A stretch of 64,000 bases of DNA from contig NZ_SACP01000023.1 in NCBI RefSeq assembly GCF_004004555.2, positions 27,604 to 91,603 of the forward strand, in the 5' to 3' direction. Position numbers and translations under genes: made by a program. Source of the DNA: Methylobacterium oryzihabitans. Its GTDB lineage: Bacteria > Pseudomonadota > Alphaproteobacteria > Rhizobiales > Beijerinckiaceae. The notes below the pieces were generated by a model. It was given only the letters and a program-made list of their open reading frames with translations, had not been told where the DNA came from and did not search any database. This document shows positions 58,440-64,000 of this stretch, piece by piece. How positions within the stretch are numbered: position 1 is the stretch's first letter; each line of letters starts with the position of its first letter.

Positions 58440-59156
58440 TTAATTGCGTGGGGCGCGCCAACCTGCCGCACGCGCCTCGGCTTCGGAACAGAACATTCGC
58501 TCGCCCGAACCGGGATCTATCGCGGTCCGGTCGTAATCACGTGAGCCGGGGACGTGGTAAACCCGATCGCCCTTGCGGTTGATGTTGCCCTTAATGCGGC
58601 AGTCGGAGCCCGCCGCCGGCTTGATGTCGGGCCTGGAGTGGCTTTTGACGGCCGCCGGCGGTGGAACCTCACCTCTCTCCCTCTTGCCATTTCTCCATTC
58701 CCAGGGCGGTGTAAATGGTCCGGCCCAGATCCCACGCTTGGCTGCCTTCGCCTCCTCTTCCTGCCTAATGTAGGCGGTTGAGTATTGGCGATAAGCCATC
58801 CCCCAGCCTTGCTGAACCAGCCATCGGTTCAGATCCTCAGCCCCGAGTCGGCAAACCGCAACAGATCGGCCATACCGGTCTTTCTCAATTACTTCACAGC
58901 TGACATTGCCCTGACCGATCTTGTCGGAGAGAGCGAATGCGGCTCGCTGGCCACAGGGGTAGTTCTTGCCAGACCCATCGCCGCACATCTGTGCGCTTTC
59001 GGGTGTATCGACCCCCTGAAGTCGGAAGCGCGTACCACGGATATCAAGGGTGTCGCCGTCGATCACCGAGGCTCGGCCGGTGATCGTCTCGGCCGCCACG
59101 ACTGCGCCCGAGAACGCTACCGCAACTATGGCGCACGCAAAACTTAGCGGAAGCAC
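58440..59156 (-). CDS. Secreted thermonuclease-like (SNase) protein
   Basis: The product is 238 residues from a GTG at 59156. A signal peptide (LPLSFACAIVAVAFSGAVV, cleavage near AAE) leads to the staphylococcal nuclease fold: ASVIDGDTLDIRGTRFRLQG, VDTPES, KDRYGRSVAVCRLG and LNRWLVQQGWG, with the arginines and aspartates of the active site. The C-terminal part CRIKGNINRKGDRVYHVPGS, then GERMFCSEAEARAAGW, is a common tail of alphaproteobacterial homologues. It follows the small secreted protein gene with a 13-bp overlap. As a presumed cargo gene of the lysogen it would act outside the cytoplasm. Confidence 0.9.
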   Translation of the reverse strand: MLPLSFACAIVAVAFSGAVVAAETITGRASVIDGDTLDIRGTRFRLQGVDTPESAQMCGDGSGKNYPCGQRAAFALSDKIGQGNVSCEVIEKDRYGRSVAVCRLGAEDLNRWLVQQGWGMAYRQYSTAYIRQEEEAKAAKRGIWAGPFTPPWEWRNGKRERGEVPPPAAVKSHSRPDIKPAAGSDCRIKGNINRKGDRVYHVPGSRDYDRTAIDPGSGERMFCSEAEARAAGWRAPRN

Positions 59157-59326
59157 TGCTGCTTGGAAGCGCTCAGGGTGCCGTTGTTACATAGAAATTT
59201 TCCTCCCTGACACGCCTTTACACCTCCCTTCTTGCCCGAGCAGGGATAGTTCCTTGCCTCAACCGCGTTGACCGAAGCAGTCATGCCGCCAAAAGCGATG
59301 CACACTGCATACAAAAAAGAACGCAT
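59144..59326 (-). CDS. Small secreted cysteine-rich protein (60 aa)
   Basis: The product is 60 residues. A signal peptide (MRSFLYAVCIAFGGMTASVN) precedes a short mature part with four cysteines: YPCSGKKGGVKACQGGKFLC, NNGTLSASKQQC. The cysteine spacing suggests two disulfides. The gene overlaps the nuclease start by 13 bp and is AT-richer than the chromosome. Such short proteins often accompany SNase genes; inhibitor or cofactor roles are speculation. Confidence 0.75.
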   Translation of the reverse strand: MRSFLYAVCIAFGGMTASVNAVEARNYPCSGKKGGVKACQGGKFLCNNGTLSASKQQCFR

Positions 59327-59362
59327 TCATCTGTTCCTTAGTTGAGAGAGGGCTAAAAATAC

Positions 59363-59854
59363 TTATGGGAGAGAGGCGTCAGCAACGATAAACGCCAGGG
59401 CCCCTGGAACAAAATCGTTGATAGTATATTTGACATCGCCGAGTTGTACGCTGCGTGGTAAATCGTTTTTAAGAGGGGGTCGAAATAGGATTTTAAATGC
59501 GGCAGCAACTTCAGTATTTTGGACTTTCGGAGACCAAGTCTGCATCGCAAATAGACATGCGTTTACGAAAGCCTTTGGATCGCTTTGACGATCACTTACA
59601 AGTGTGATGAGCTGGGCGCCGCCCGGTTTGGCTTCGTCGGCGATAGCTAGGATGGAGATTTTTCCAGGCATGCTAAACATGCACCGATGATCGTTCTTCC
59701 CTCCGCATTCACGAAGAACCATGCGTGCTGCCCGGTCGCCTTGGGCGGCGGCTGTCGCGTTGAAAGATATCGAAACGCCACGCGGAGGACCGAAATCGGC
59801 AGCCGAGACTGATGACGCTATAATGGACGCAAATGCTGCTCCAGCCCAACGCAT
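59363..59854 (-). CDS. Hypothetical exported protein
   Basis: The product is 163 residues with a signal peptide (MRWAGAAFASIIASSVSAAD). The mature part has RMVLRECGGKNDHRCMFSMP (two cysteines), LITLVSDRQSDPKAF, NACLFAMQTW and a beta-rich end. It begins 19 bp after the repressor stop and is read in the same direction, so it may be transcribed from the repressor promoter in the lysogen. The family is unknown; low GC content. Confidence 0.75.
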   Translation of the reverse strand: MRWAGAAFASIIASSVSAADFGPPRGVSISFNATAAAQGDRAARMVLRECGGKNDHRCMFSMPGKISILAIADEAKPGGAQLITLVSDRQSDPKAFVNACLFAMQTWSPKVQNTEVAAAFKILFRPPLKNDLPRSVQLGDVKYTINDFVPGALAFIVADASLP

Positions 59855-59873
59855 AGGTGGCCTCCATCTTTCG

Positions 59874-60605
59874 TTACATGCGTGACATTTTCACTGCTAC
59901 GCGCCCGATAATATGAACATCGCCAACAAGGTCCAGGTGGATCGGGTTGTAATTCTTGTTTCTAGAGGTGCATACGATACGAGGAGGATCAACGCCTCTC
60001 ACGATTTCGACCTGCTTGATGATCACACCTTCTCCGTCCCAAACCGCAAAAATTCCGCCCTGACGAGGATCGGTGTCTTTTCGATCAATTATAACTCTGT
60101 CACCAGAGACCAAAGCAGCGGACGTGCCATCGTCCATGGAATCGCCACGAACTTTGATGACATCGGCGTGACCATAGCTGAGGCCGAGCTCACGTTCGAC
60201 GTATGCTGGCGGAAGTCCCCAATGTGCAACGGCCTGATGCGCGCTAACGCCGCCATCCTGCCACTCTTCGTCTGATCTGCCTCCCCCGTAGCTAGCCCCG
60301 GCCCGAATATCGTATTCGGGAAGAGCCTTGCCGATCGGTACGAGCTTCTGTGTCTGAGATTGCTTGAAAGTGCTGGCCGTTTGTTGAGGCGGCGCAAGGT
60401 CGTGCTTTGTCGCGCTTTGGCCAAGTAGCCATTCAGGTGAGACGCCACAAGCTCTAGCTATTTCAATCAACTTTCTTGGCCTACCGCCCTTGTTCTCGAT
60501 GTCATTGATTCCCTGCTGGGACATGCCGACACGTTCCGCAAGTTCTGATTGCGTCAATCCAGCAGCTTCGCGCGCTGCCTTCAAGCGATGGCCAAGGTGT
60601 TCCAT
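59874..60605 (-). CDS. CI-type phage repressor (HTH-XRE + S24 peptidase)
   Basis: The product is 243 residues. N-terminal HTH: LKAAREAAGLTQSELAERVG, MSQQGINDIENKGGRPRKL (about residues 8-50). After a linker the autocleavage region contains ASYGGG, a likely Ala/Gly cleavage site, and the S24 catalytic serine in VRGDSMDDGT and lysine in GVIIKQVEIV. In lambda-type phages RecA-stimulated self-cleavage releases the prophage. It is divergent from the Cro-like gene; two dyads lie between. Its promoter would read through the three exported-protein genes behind it. Confidence 0.93.
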   Translation of the reverse strand: MEHLGHRLKAAREAAGLTQSELAERVGMSQQGINDIENKGGRPRKLIEIARACGVSPEWLLGQSATKHDLAPPQQTASTFKQSQTQKLVPIGKALPEYDIRAGASYGGGRSDEEWQDGGVSAHQAVAHWGLPPAYVERELGLSYGHADVIKVRGDSMDDGTSAALVSGDRVIIDRKDTDPRQGGIFAVWDGEGVIIKQVEIVRGVDPPRIVCTSRNKNYNPIHLDLVGDVHIIGRVAVKMSRM

Positions 60606-60640
60606 GAGTCGGTGCTAGCGCTCAACCAACCGACCGTCGC

Positions 60641-60677
60641 GACCGCAAAATCGGTTGAAACTACCGTAAATACGGTT
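60641..60677. promoter_or_regulatory. Right operator pair (OR-like) and cro promoter
   Basis: GACCG-N6-CGGTT (60641-60656) and TACCG-N6-CGGTT (60662-60677) share the ACCG-N6-CGGT class with the left pair. On the plus strand TTGAAA (60655-60660) and TAAACC (60678-60683) are spaced by 17 bp as -35/-10 and overlap both dyads. The predicted transcript would start within a few bases of the ATG at 60691. Confidence 0.75.
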
Positions 60678-60690
60678 TAAACCGGTACGC

Positions 60691-60990
60691 ATGTGCTCGC
60701 CTCGTGAAGCGCTGATACGCGCCATTGGGATTGCTGGTAGCCAGCTCGCTCTCGCGAAGGCGATCGGCACGACCCAGTCAAACGTCTGGACTTGGCTCAA
60801 CAAGAGTCAAAAGGGCATCCCCGCAGGTTGGGTGCTGTCTATCGAACGCGAGACCAAGGTCTCTCGCCACGATCTACGGCCTGATATCTATCCACGCGAG
60901 GCCGAGGCTGGCACGGCCGGTGACCGCTCCATCAAACTCCACCCCACAGACACCCCCACCCGTCCCACCCGTGCGGGAGCGGTGCGATGA
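60691..60990 (+). CDS. Cro/YdaS-like helix-turn-helix protein
   Basis: The product is 99 residues. IRAIGIAGSQLALAKAIGTT, then QSNVWTWLNKSQKGIPAGW and VLSIERETKVSRHDLRPDI form the compact YdaS/Cro HTH (about residues 8-65); the rest is a flexible tail. It is the counter-regulator that opposes the divergent repressor. No Shine-Dalgarno sequence precedes the ATG and the -10 lies 8 bp before it, so the mRNA may be leaderless. The stop overlaps the next gene's start (ATGA). Confidence 0.88.
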   Translation: MCSPREALIRAIGIAGSQLALAKAIGTTQSNVWTWLNKSQKGIPAGWVLSIERETKVSRHDLRPDIYPREAEAGTAGDRSIKLHPTDTPTRPTRAGAVR

Positions 60991-61322
60991 GCGATCGCGT
61001 CCACTTCGACCTGCAGAATCCCTGGAAGGGGCGGATGGCCGCCCCGTCCAAGCCGACCGCGCGCAAGGGCATCCGCCCCCCTCGGCGACGTGATGAGCGC
61101 CCGAAGACGTTACCGCTGCACCGGGCGCTGACGCGGAAGGAAAGCCAGAGCCTTCGCGATCGTCAGCGGCTGGCATGGGATCGGCGGCAAGCCGATGCCT
61201 CGCCCCCAGGAACAATCAAAGTCACGCCTCAGATTGATCAGGAGGCGATGACGCAGTTTGTGCAGTCAGTGAATCGAGCACTTGACGCGCTTCGGCCAGG
61301 AAAGTGCGGAGGTGAGTCTTGA
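60987..61322 (+). CDS. Hypothetical early phage protein (111 aa)
   Basis: The product is 111 residues: a basic N-terminus (PTARKGIRPPRRRDERPKTL), a charged helical middle (LTRKESQSLRDRQRLAWDRR) and an acidic/amphipathic C-terminus (IDQEAMTQFVQSVNRALDAL). It is coupled to the Cro-like gene by an ATGA overlap. The last 100 bp overlap a convergent gene. No family is recognised. Confidence 0.6.
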   Translation: MSDRVHFDLQNPWKGRMAAPSKPTARKGIRPPRRRDERPKTLPLHRALTRKESQSLRDRQRLAWDRRQADASPPGTIKVTPQIDQEAMTQFVQSVNRALDALRPGKCGGES

Positions 61323-61545
61323 TCATGTCGGCTCGCTTATCGTTCACAGCCGGTATTAGGAACTTCTCTGCCTGTGAGATGAAGTCTTCAGGCAAGCGGA
61401 GCAGGCGCGACGCGGGTCCTGTTGGCTGTGTGGCGGCCAACGTCCCCAACGTTGCCGTCAACAGAATTTGCTGTGCCAACTGCCGAGAGAGCAGTTCGTC
61501 GATCAGTGCCTCGATGCTGGTCGCGAGTTGGTCTGCCTCTGTCAT
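61222..61545 (-). CDS. Hypothetical protein (107 aa), convergent
   Basis: The product is 107 residues from the ATG at 61545, preceded by AGGAAGG. It reads MTEADQLATSIEALIDELLS, TATLGTLAATQPTGPASRLL, and KTHLRTFLAEARQVLDSLTA; helical, soluble, with low GC use. It overlaps the end of the gene on the other strand by 100 bp. The ribosome binding site and composition favour a real gene; the function is unknown. Confidence 0.55.
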   Translation of the reverse strand: MTEADQLATSIEALIDELLSRQLAQQILLTATLGTLAATQPTGPASRLLRLPEDFISQAEKFLIPAVNDKRADMIKTHLRTFLAEARQVLDSLTAQTASSPPDQSEA

Positions 61546-61665
61546 CAATCCTGCCTTCCTCGCTGGTGTGGCAGCCGCGATGGTAGCAGCGCCGGCAGGT
61601 CGCGCCATCGCAGCGTGCGGCCTGCCGGCGATTGCCTCCTCATCCGCCCATGCGGGAGCGGCCCG

Positions 61666-61908
61666 GTGACGGCCGCCCTCGATCCCACCCTCGCCACCGC
61701 CTACGCGGCCTCGCTCGCGATGCTCGCCGGCACCGTGCTCGGCGCGACGATCGCCTTCGCGCTGGTCGCCGGGCGCATCGCCCGGCTCACCGAGATGGTG
61801 CTGGACCAGCGCCTCCTCGCGGCGGCCGCCGCCCGGCCGCGCCCCGGCAAGGCGTCGCCCGCGACGGTCCCGGCCGAGCCCGTCCCTCCCGCCGCCGGAG
61901 CCGCCTGA
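61666..61908 (+). CDS. Small membrane protein (80 aa)
   Basis: The product is 80 residues from a GTG at 61666, after GGGAG. One transmembrane helix (TAYAASLAMLAGTVLGATIA, FALVAGRIARL) is followed by an amphipathic helix and a Pro/Ala-rich tail. The stop overlaps the next start (TGATG). It is the first of three small membrane proteins in a row; holin or superinfection-exclusion roles are possible but unproven. Confidence 0.55.
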   Translation: MTAALDPTLATAYAASLAMLAGTVLGATIAFALVAGRIARLTEMVLDQRLLAAAAARPRPGKASPATVPAEPVPPAAGAA

Positions 61909-62150
61909 TGCGTGCGCCGCTCACCCTCCTCACCGCTTCGCCCGCCCCCGAAAGCCCCCTCGAGCGGGGACCGGGCGATGGGCCGACCGGGGCCGCGACG
62001 CCTTCGGTCGGCCACTCCTCTCGCCGGCCCGAGGCGGTCGCCGTCCTGATGATCCTCACCGGGCTCGCGCTGATCGCTGCCGGCCCGCTCCTGACCGTCC
62101 CCGAGGCGCCCTCGTTGCGCGGGACGCTCTCCGCCGAGGCGCGGCCGTGA
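61908..62150 (+). CDS. Small membrane protein (80 aa)
   Basis: The product is 80 residues from the ATG at 61908, overlapping the previous stop. A hydrophilic N-terminus (about 45 residues) is followed by one transmembrane helix, AVAVLMILTGLALIAAGPLL, and a short C-terminal tail. The topology is opposite to that of the preceding protein, so the two may act as a pair. No family is recognised. Confidence 0.5.
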   Translation: MRAPLTLLTASPAPESPLERGPGDGPTGAATPSVGHSSRRPEAVAVLMILTGLALIAAGPLLTVPEAPSLRGTLSAEARP

Positions 62151-62235
62151 CGGCCGTCCCCGCGCTTTCCGTTTCGGTCGCCGCTCGCGGCCGTCCCGAG
62201 GTCATGGCCGGGTCGAGGCGTCCCGGTCGTGACGG

Positions 62236-62292
62236 TGCCCGTATGGGCGTTTCCTCCCTGACTGGCCGGAGCCGCCCGGCTCCGGCCTTTTT
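62236..62292 (+). ncRNA. Prophage-borne alpha-r8/MmgR-like small RNA
   Basis: A hairpin GCCC-GTAT-GGGC (62237-62248) is followed by TTTCCTCCCT (62250-62259) and an 11-bp terminator stem (62264-62287) with TTTTT. GGGCGTTTCCTCCCT (62245-62259) is identical to the chromosomal copy at 888-902, and the two-hairpin architecture is the same, while the stems differ in sequence. The anti-Shine-Dalgarno core would pair with ribosome binding sites. It lies between two small early genes of the prophage. Expression is inferred. Confidence 0.75.
62264..62292 (+). terminator. Rho-independent terminator of the prophage sRNA
   Basis: GGCCGGAGCCG (62264-62274) and CGGCTCCGGCC (62277-62287) pair perfectly over 11 bp, followed by TTTTT (62288-62292). 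Confidence 0.85.
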
Positions 62293-62395
62293 CAGGGGTC
62301 CGCTCGCGTCCGTCCCAGCCCGCCAAGGTGCGCCGGACGCGTCTTCGCTCTTCCGCAGGGCCTCCCTCGTCCCGGCGCCGACCACCGCCGCCTCC

Positions 62396-62413
62396 ATGGT
62401 TCCCATTAACCAT
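62396..62413. promoter_or_regulatory. ATGGTT-N6-AACCAT dyad at a strong ribosome binding site
   Basis: ATGGTT (62396-62401) and AACCAT (62408-62413) form a perfect dyad that ends one base before AGGAGG (62414-62419). It may be an operator or an RNA hairpin that exposes or hides the start of the next gene. Confidence 0.5.
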
Positions 62414-62427
62414 AGGAGGCTCGCGCG

Positions 62428-62901
62428 GTGTCGGAATTCTCTCCCGAGATTTCGGAAAAACCTCCCGAGATCTCGGAAAAACCTTCCGAGGCCCGCCGCA
62501 TGACGACGCGCGCCGAAGCCGCCCTGCTCATCCGCACCCTCGCCGAGCCGCGGCCGGTCGGGGATTCCGTCAAGGCCGCGATCAACCGAGCCGCCGCGCG
62601 CGTCTCGCAGTTTCTCCAGGAGCCGATGCGTTATGGTCGCGCCGAGGATATCTGGCGCCGGGAGGCGCGGCGCATCTCCGCCGCCGAGATGGACGCCCTG
62701 CGCGCCGCCACCGGGGAGCGCCCTCTCGCGGAGCAGGGCTGCGCGCTGGCTGAGGTGGCTGACAGCCTGGAGCGGCTGGCTGCCGGCCTCGCTGCGGGCG
62801 AGGCTCGGGTCGATCCTGATCAGCTCCGGCGTGCGGCTCGTGAAGCGCGGCAATCGGCGCGTGCGCTGGGGCGCTTGGCTGACGCGCGGGCGGAGGTCTG
62901 A
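62428..62901 (+). CDS. Hypothetical early protein with PEISEKP repeats
   Basis: The product is 157 residues from a GTG at 62428, after AGGAGG at 8 bp distance. The N-terminus has the direct repeat SPEISEKPPEISEKPSE, a 21-bp unit in the DNA starting at 62441 and 62462. The rest is a charged helical region with IRTLAEPRPVGDSVKAAINR, EDIWRREARRISAAEMDALR and a long A/R-rich C-terminal helix. An ATG at 62500 would give a shorter form without the repeats. Coiled coil likely; the function is unknown. Confidence 0.7.
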   Translation: MSEFSPEISEKPPEISEKPSEARRMTTRAEAALLIRTLAEPRPVGDSVKAAINRAAARVSQFLQEPMRYGRAEDIWRREARRISAAEMDALRAATGERPLAEQGCALAEVADSLERLAAGLAAGEARVDPDQLRRAAREARQSARALGRLADARAEV

Positions 62902-62904
62902 GGA

Positions 62905-63069
62905 ATGAAGCTCCTCGGCCTCGTCCTTCTTCTCTTCATCGCCGGGGCGCTGTGGGCGCTCCTCGCGGTCTGGGCGCTCGTCGCCCTCGTCGCCGACCTG
63001 ACCGGACGGCCCCGCCGCACCGGCGACCCCCGCAACCCCGATCCACCTTCCCCACCCAGCCGTCACTGA
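62905..63069 (+). CDS. Small membrane protein (54 aa)
   Basis: The product is 54 residues from the ATG at 62905, preceded by GAGG. MKLLGLVLLLFIAGALWALL, AVWALVALVADL form one long hydrophobic helix, followed by a basic, proline-rich tail ending PSPPSRH. It starts 3 bp after the stop of the upstream gene. It is the third single-helix protein in this early block. Confidence 0.6.
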   Translation: MKLLGLVLLLFIAGALWALLAVWALVALVADLTGRPRRTGDPRNPDPPSPPSRH

Positions 63070-63123
63070 GCCGTCAGAGCCGGACCACCGGCCGCTCGGC
63101 TCGTCCTTCGTCAGGGGCCTTCC

Positions 63124-63489
63124 ATGTCACAGCCGAGTGTGCGTCCGCGCGTGGCGGTGGCCGCGTCGCTGATCCGTTGCGCCCCGACCCCGGGCTCCGC
63201 CGACGTGCTCGACCACGTCGCCGCGCTGCGCGAGGAGGCCGCCTATCTCCTGCGCCGCTACGGCCGCGAGCGCCGCGGCATCACCGACGAGGAGGAGGCC
63301 GACGCCCTGTGGCTCGCCGACGTCGCCGGCGATCTCCTTGCCCTCTCCGACCTCTACCTGCACGCGCCGCGGCCCTACCGCGACGACCCGCGCGCCGGGC
63401 GCGTCACGCGCCGGCCGCCGGCACTGTCGGGGCTGGTGCTGATCGCCCGGGGCACCCCGGGCCCGACCGACCTGTACGCGAGGGGCTGA
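63124..63489 (+). CDS. Hypothetical phage protein (121 aa)
   Basis: The product is 121 residues. A helical core (DVLDHVAALREEAAYLLRRY, ADALWLADVAGDLLALSDLY) is followed by a Pro/Arg-rich C-terminus. The ATG follows a short gap after the small membrane protein. The next gene begins 4 bp behind its stop. No family is recognised. Confidence 0.65.
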   Translation: MSQPSVRPRVAVAASLIRCAPTPGSADVLDHVAALREEAAYLLRRYGRERRGITDEEEADALWLADVAGDLLALSDLYLHAPRPYRDDPRAGRVTRRPPALSGLVLIARGTPGPTDLYARG

Positions 63490-63493
63490 CGCC

Positions 63494-64000
63494 ATGGCCC
63501 GCCCCGTCTGGTCGCCCCGCGACATCCGCCGCCCCCGTCCGGCCCCGGCCGTCGTGCCGGTCGCCGCTCCCGCTGGAATCCCTCAGCCCTGCGCCTGCCC
63601 GCACTGCGCCGCTCCCCTCGACCTCGACGCGCTCTACGCTCTCGTCGCCGAGGACCGCGCGGCCCGCCTCGCTACCCTGGCGGTCGCACGCCGCGCGCCA
63701 ACTCCGGGCTCGGCCGCATCGCCGCCGGTGAAGGCTCCGGCGCGTTCCGCCGCGCCGAACGCCGGACCCGCCAAGCCCGTGCCGGCCCGCGCCGAGCCGA
63801 CGCCCGCGCCCTCCGGCCGCATCGTCGCCGGCCGCGCCCGCGCGGTCCTCGCCGCCGAGCGGCAGGCGAAGGCGGCGGCCGTGGCGCCGCCCGCCCCGGC
63901 GCAGCGCCGTCCGACCACGCCGGCCGGCACGATCGGCGCGACCGCGGTCGCCCGGATCGAGGCGCAGGCGCTCGCGCGGCGCGCGGCGGCCCCGGTCGCG
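63494..64000 (+). CDS. Hypothetical phage protein with CPHC motif, cut by window end
   Basis: At least 169 residues; the frame is open to the window edge. A zinc-knuckle-like CACPHCAAPLDLDALYALVA lies at about residues 33-52. The rest is an Ala/Pro/Arg-rich stretch with repeated RIVAGRARAVLAAERQAKA and RIEAQALARRAAA helices. The composition is typical of a linker between domains, so the functional part may lie beyond 64000. Confidence 0.6.
   Translation, partial: MARPVWSPRDIRRPRPAPAVVPVAAPAGIPQPCACPHCAAPLDLDALYALVAEDRAARLATLAVARRAPTPGSAASPPVKAPARSAAPNAGPAKPVPARAEPTPAPSGRIVAGRARAVLAAERQAKAAAVAPPAPAQRRPTTPAGTIGATAVARIEAQALARRAAAPVA

Larger units (their letters stand above)
44529..64000. mobile_element. 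Integrated prophage-like element (left end and early region; right end outside)
   Basis: The element has a tRNA-Pro junction, tyrosine recombinase, excisionase-like gene, a C5 methyltransferase/PAPS-reductase/DUF5131 block, DUF2303, HNH, a CI/Cro pair with paired operators and rightward small early genes. Base composition falls around 55.4 kb and 58.3-60.9 kb, unlike the chromosome. No structural, packaging or lysis gene is visible before the window ends, so completeness cannot be judged. Confidence 0.9.

Noticed and set aside
62147..62503. A 118-codon plus-strand frame from a GTG
   Set aside because: It reads through the sRNA and its terminator, is Arg/Pro/Ser-rich and has no ribosome binding site.

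Overview
The window is very GC-rich DNA with alphaproteobacterial gene content: tricarballylate-type tcuAB, protocatechuate dioxygenase pcaHG, MucR, BKACE, two alpha-r8/MmgR-type small RNAs, and scattered REP-like palindromic elements of a kind I associate with Methylobacterium. A Methylobacterium-like member of the Hyphomicrobiales is the best guess. This is an inference from gene content and style; no rRNA or other phylogenetic marker is present.

Left part (1-44 kb), chromosome with an accessory, catabolic character. Positions 1-1700 hold the remnant of a xanthine-dehydrogenase-type operon, a MarR regulator, an intergenic small RNA and a small membrane protein. From 1.8 to 16.6 kb a NAC-like LysR regulator stands divergent from a long co-directional run. 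The run encodes an aldehyde dehydrogenase, a thiamine-diphosphate enzyme and a branched-chain-amino-acid-type ABC importer whose second permease and both ATPases form one fused protein. Two sugar-nucleotide-type epimerases, a cupin, a short-chain dehydrogenase, a TIM-barrel isomerase and a frameshifted flavoprotein follow. Next come a GntR regulator with tcuAB; a DUF2339 membrane protein; an MFS/SDR/fumarylacetoacetase-family operon with an IclR regulator; a YfdX protein; and a BKACE enzyme with pcaHG, a second IclR regulator and an EamA exporter. The 33-42 kb stretch carries FUSC, leuC, a cytochrome P450 overlapping a periplasmic binding protein, a tandem-repeat exported protein, TspO, a MarR regulator, a DUF998 gene broken by a frameshift and an inserted REP element, DoxX and an RTX-type calcium-binding protein.

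Right part (44.5 kb to the window end), an integrated phage-like element. It begins inside a tRNA-Pro(TGG) gene, of which only the 5' part is left here, immediately beside a tyrosine recombinase and an overlapping excisionase-like gene. A long leftward early operon follows (C5 methyltransferase with an internal repeat array, PAPS-reductase-like protein, DUF5131, ASCH, TSCPD-like, MucR-like, DUF2303, HD and HNH proteins). At 58.3-60.7 kb lies a lambda-like switch: an S24-type repressor, a Cro/YdaS-like protein, and two pairs of matching operator dyads (ACCG-N6-CGGT). One pair sits in the ci-cro gap and the other over a promoter reading into the leftward operon. Between the two operator regions, downstream of the repressor gene, lie three exported-protein genes including a secreted nuclease, in the place where lambda carries rex. 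Rightward small early genes, including a second alpha-r8/MmgR-like small RNA, continue to the window edge. The distal end of the element is not in the window.
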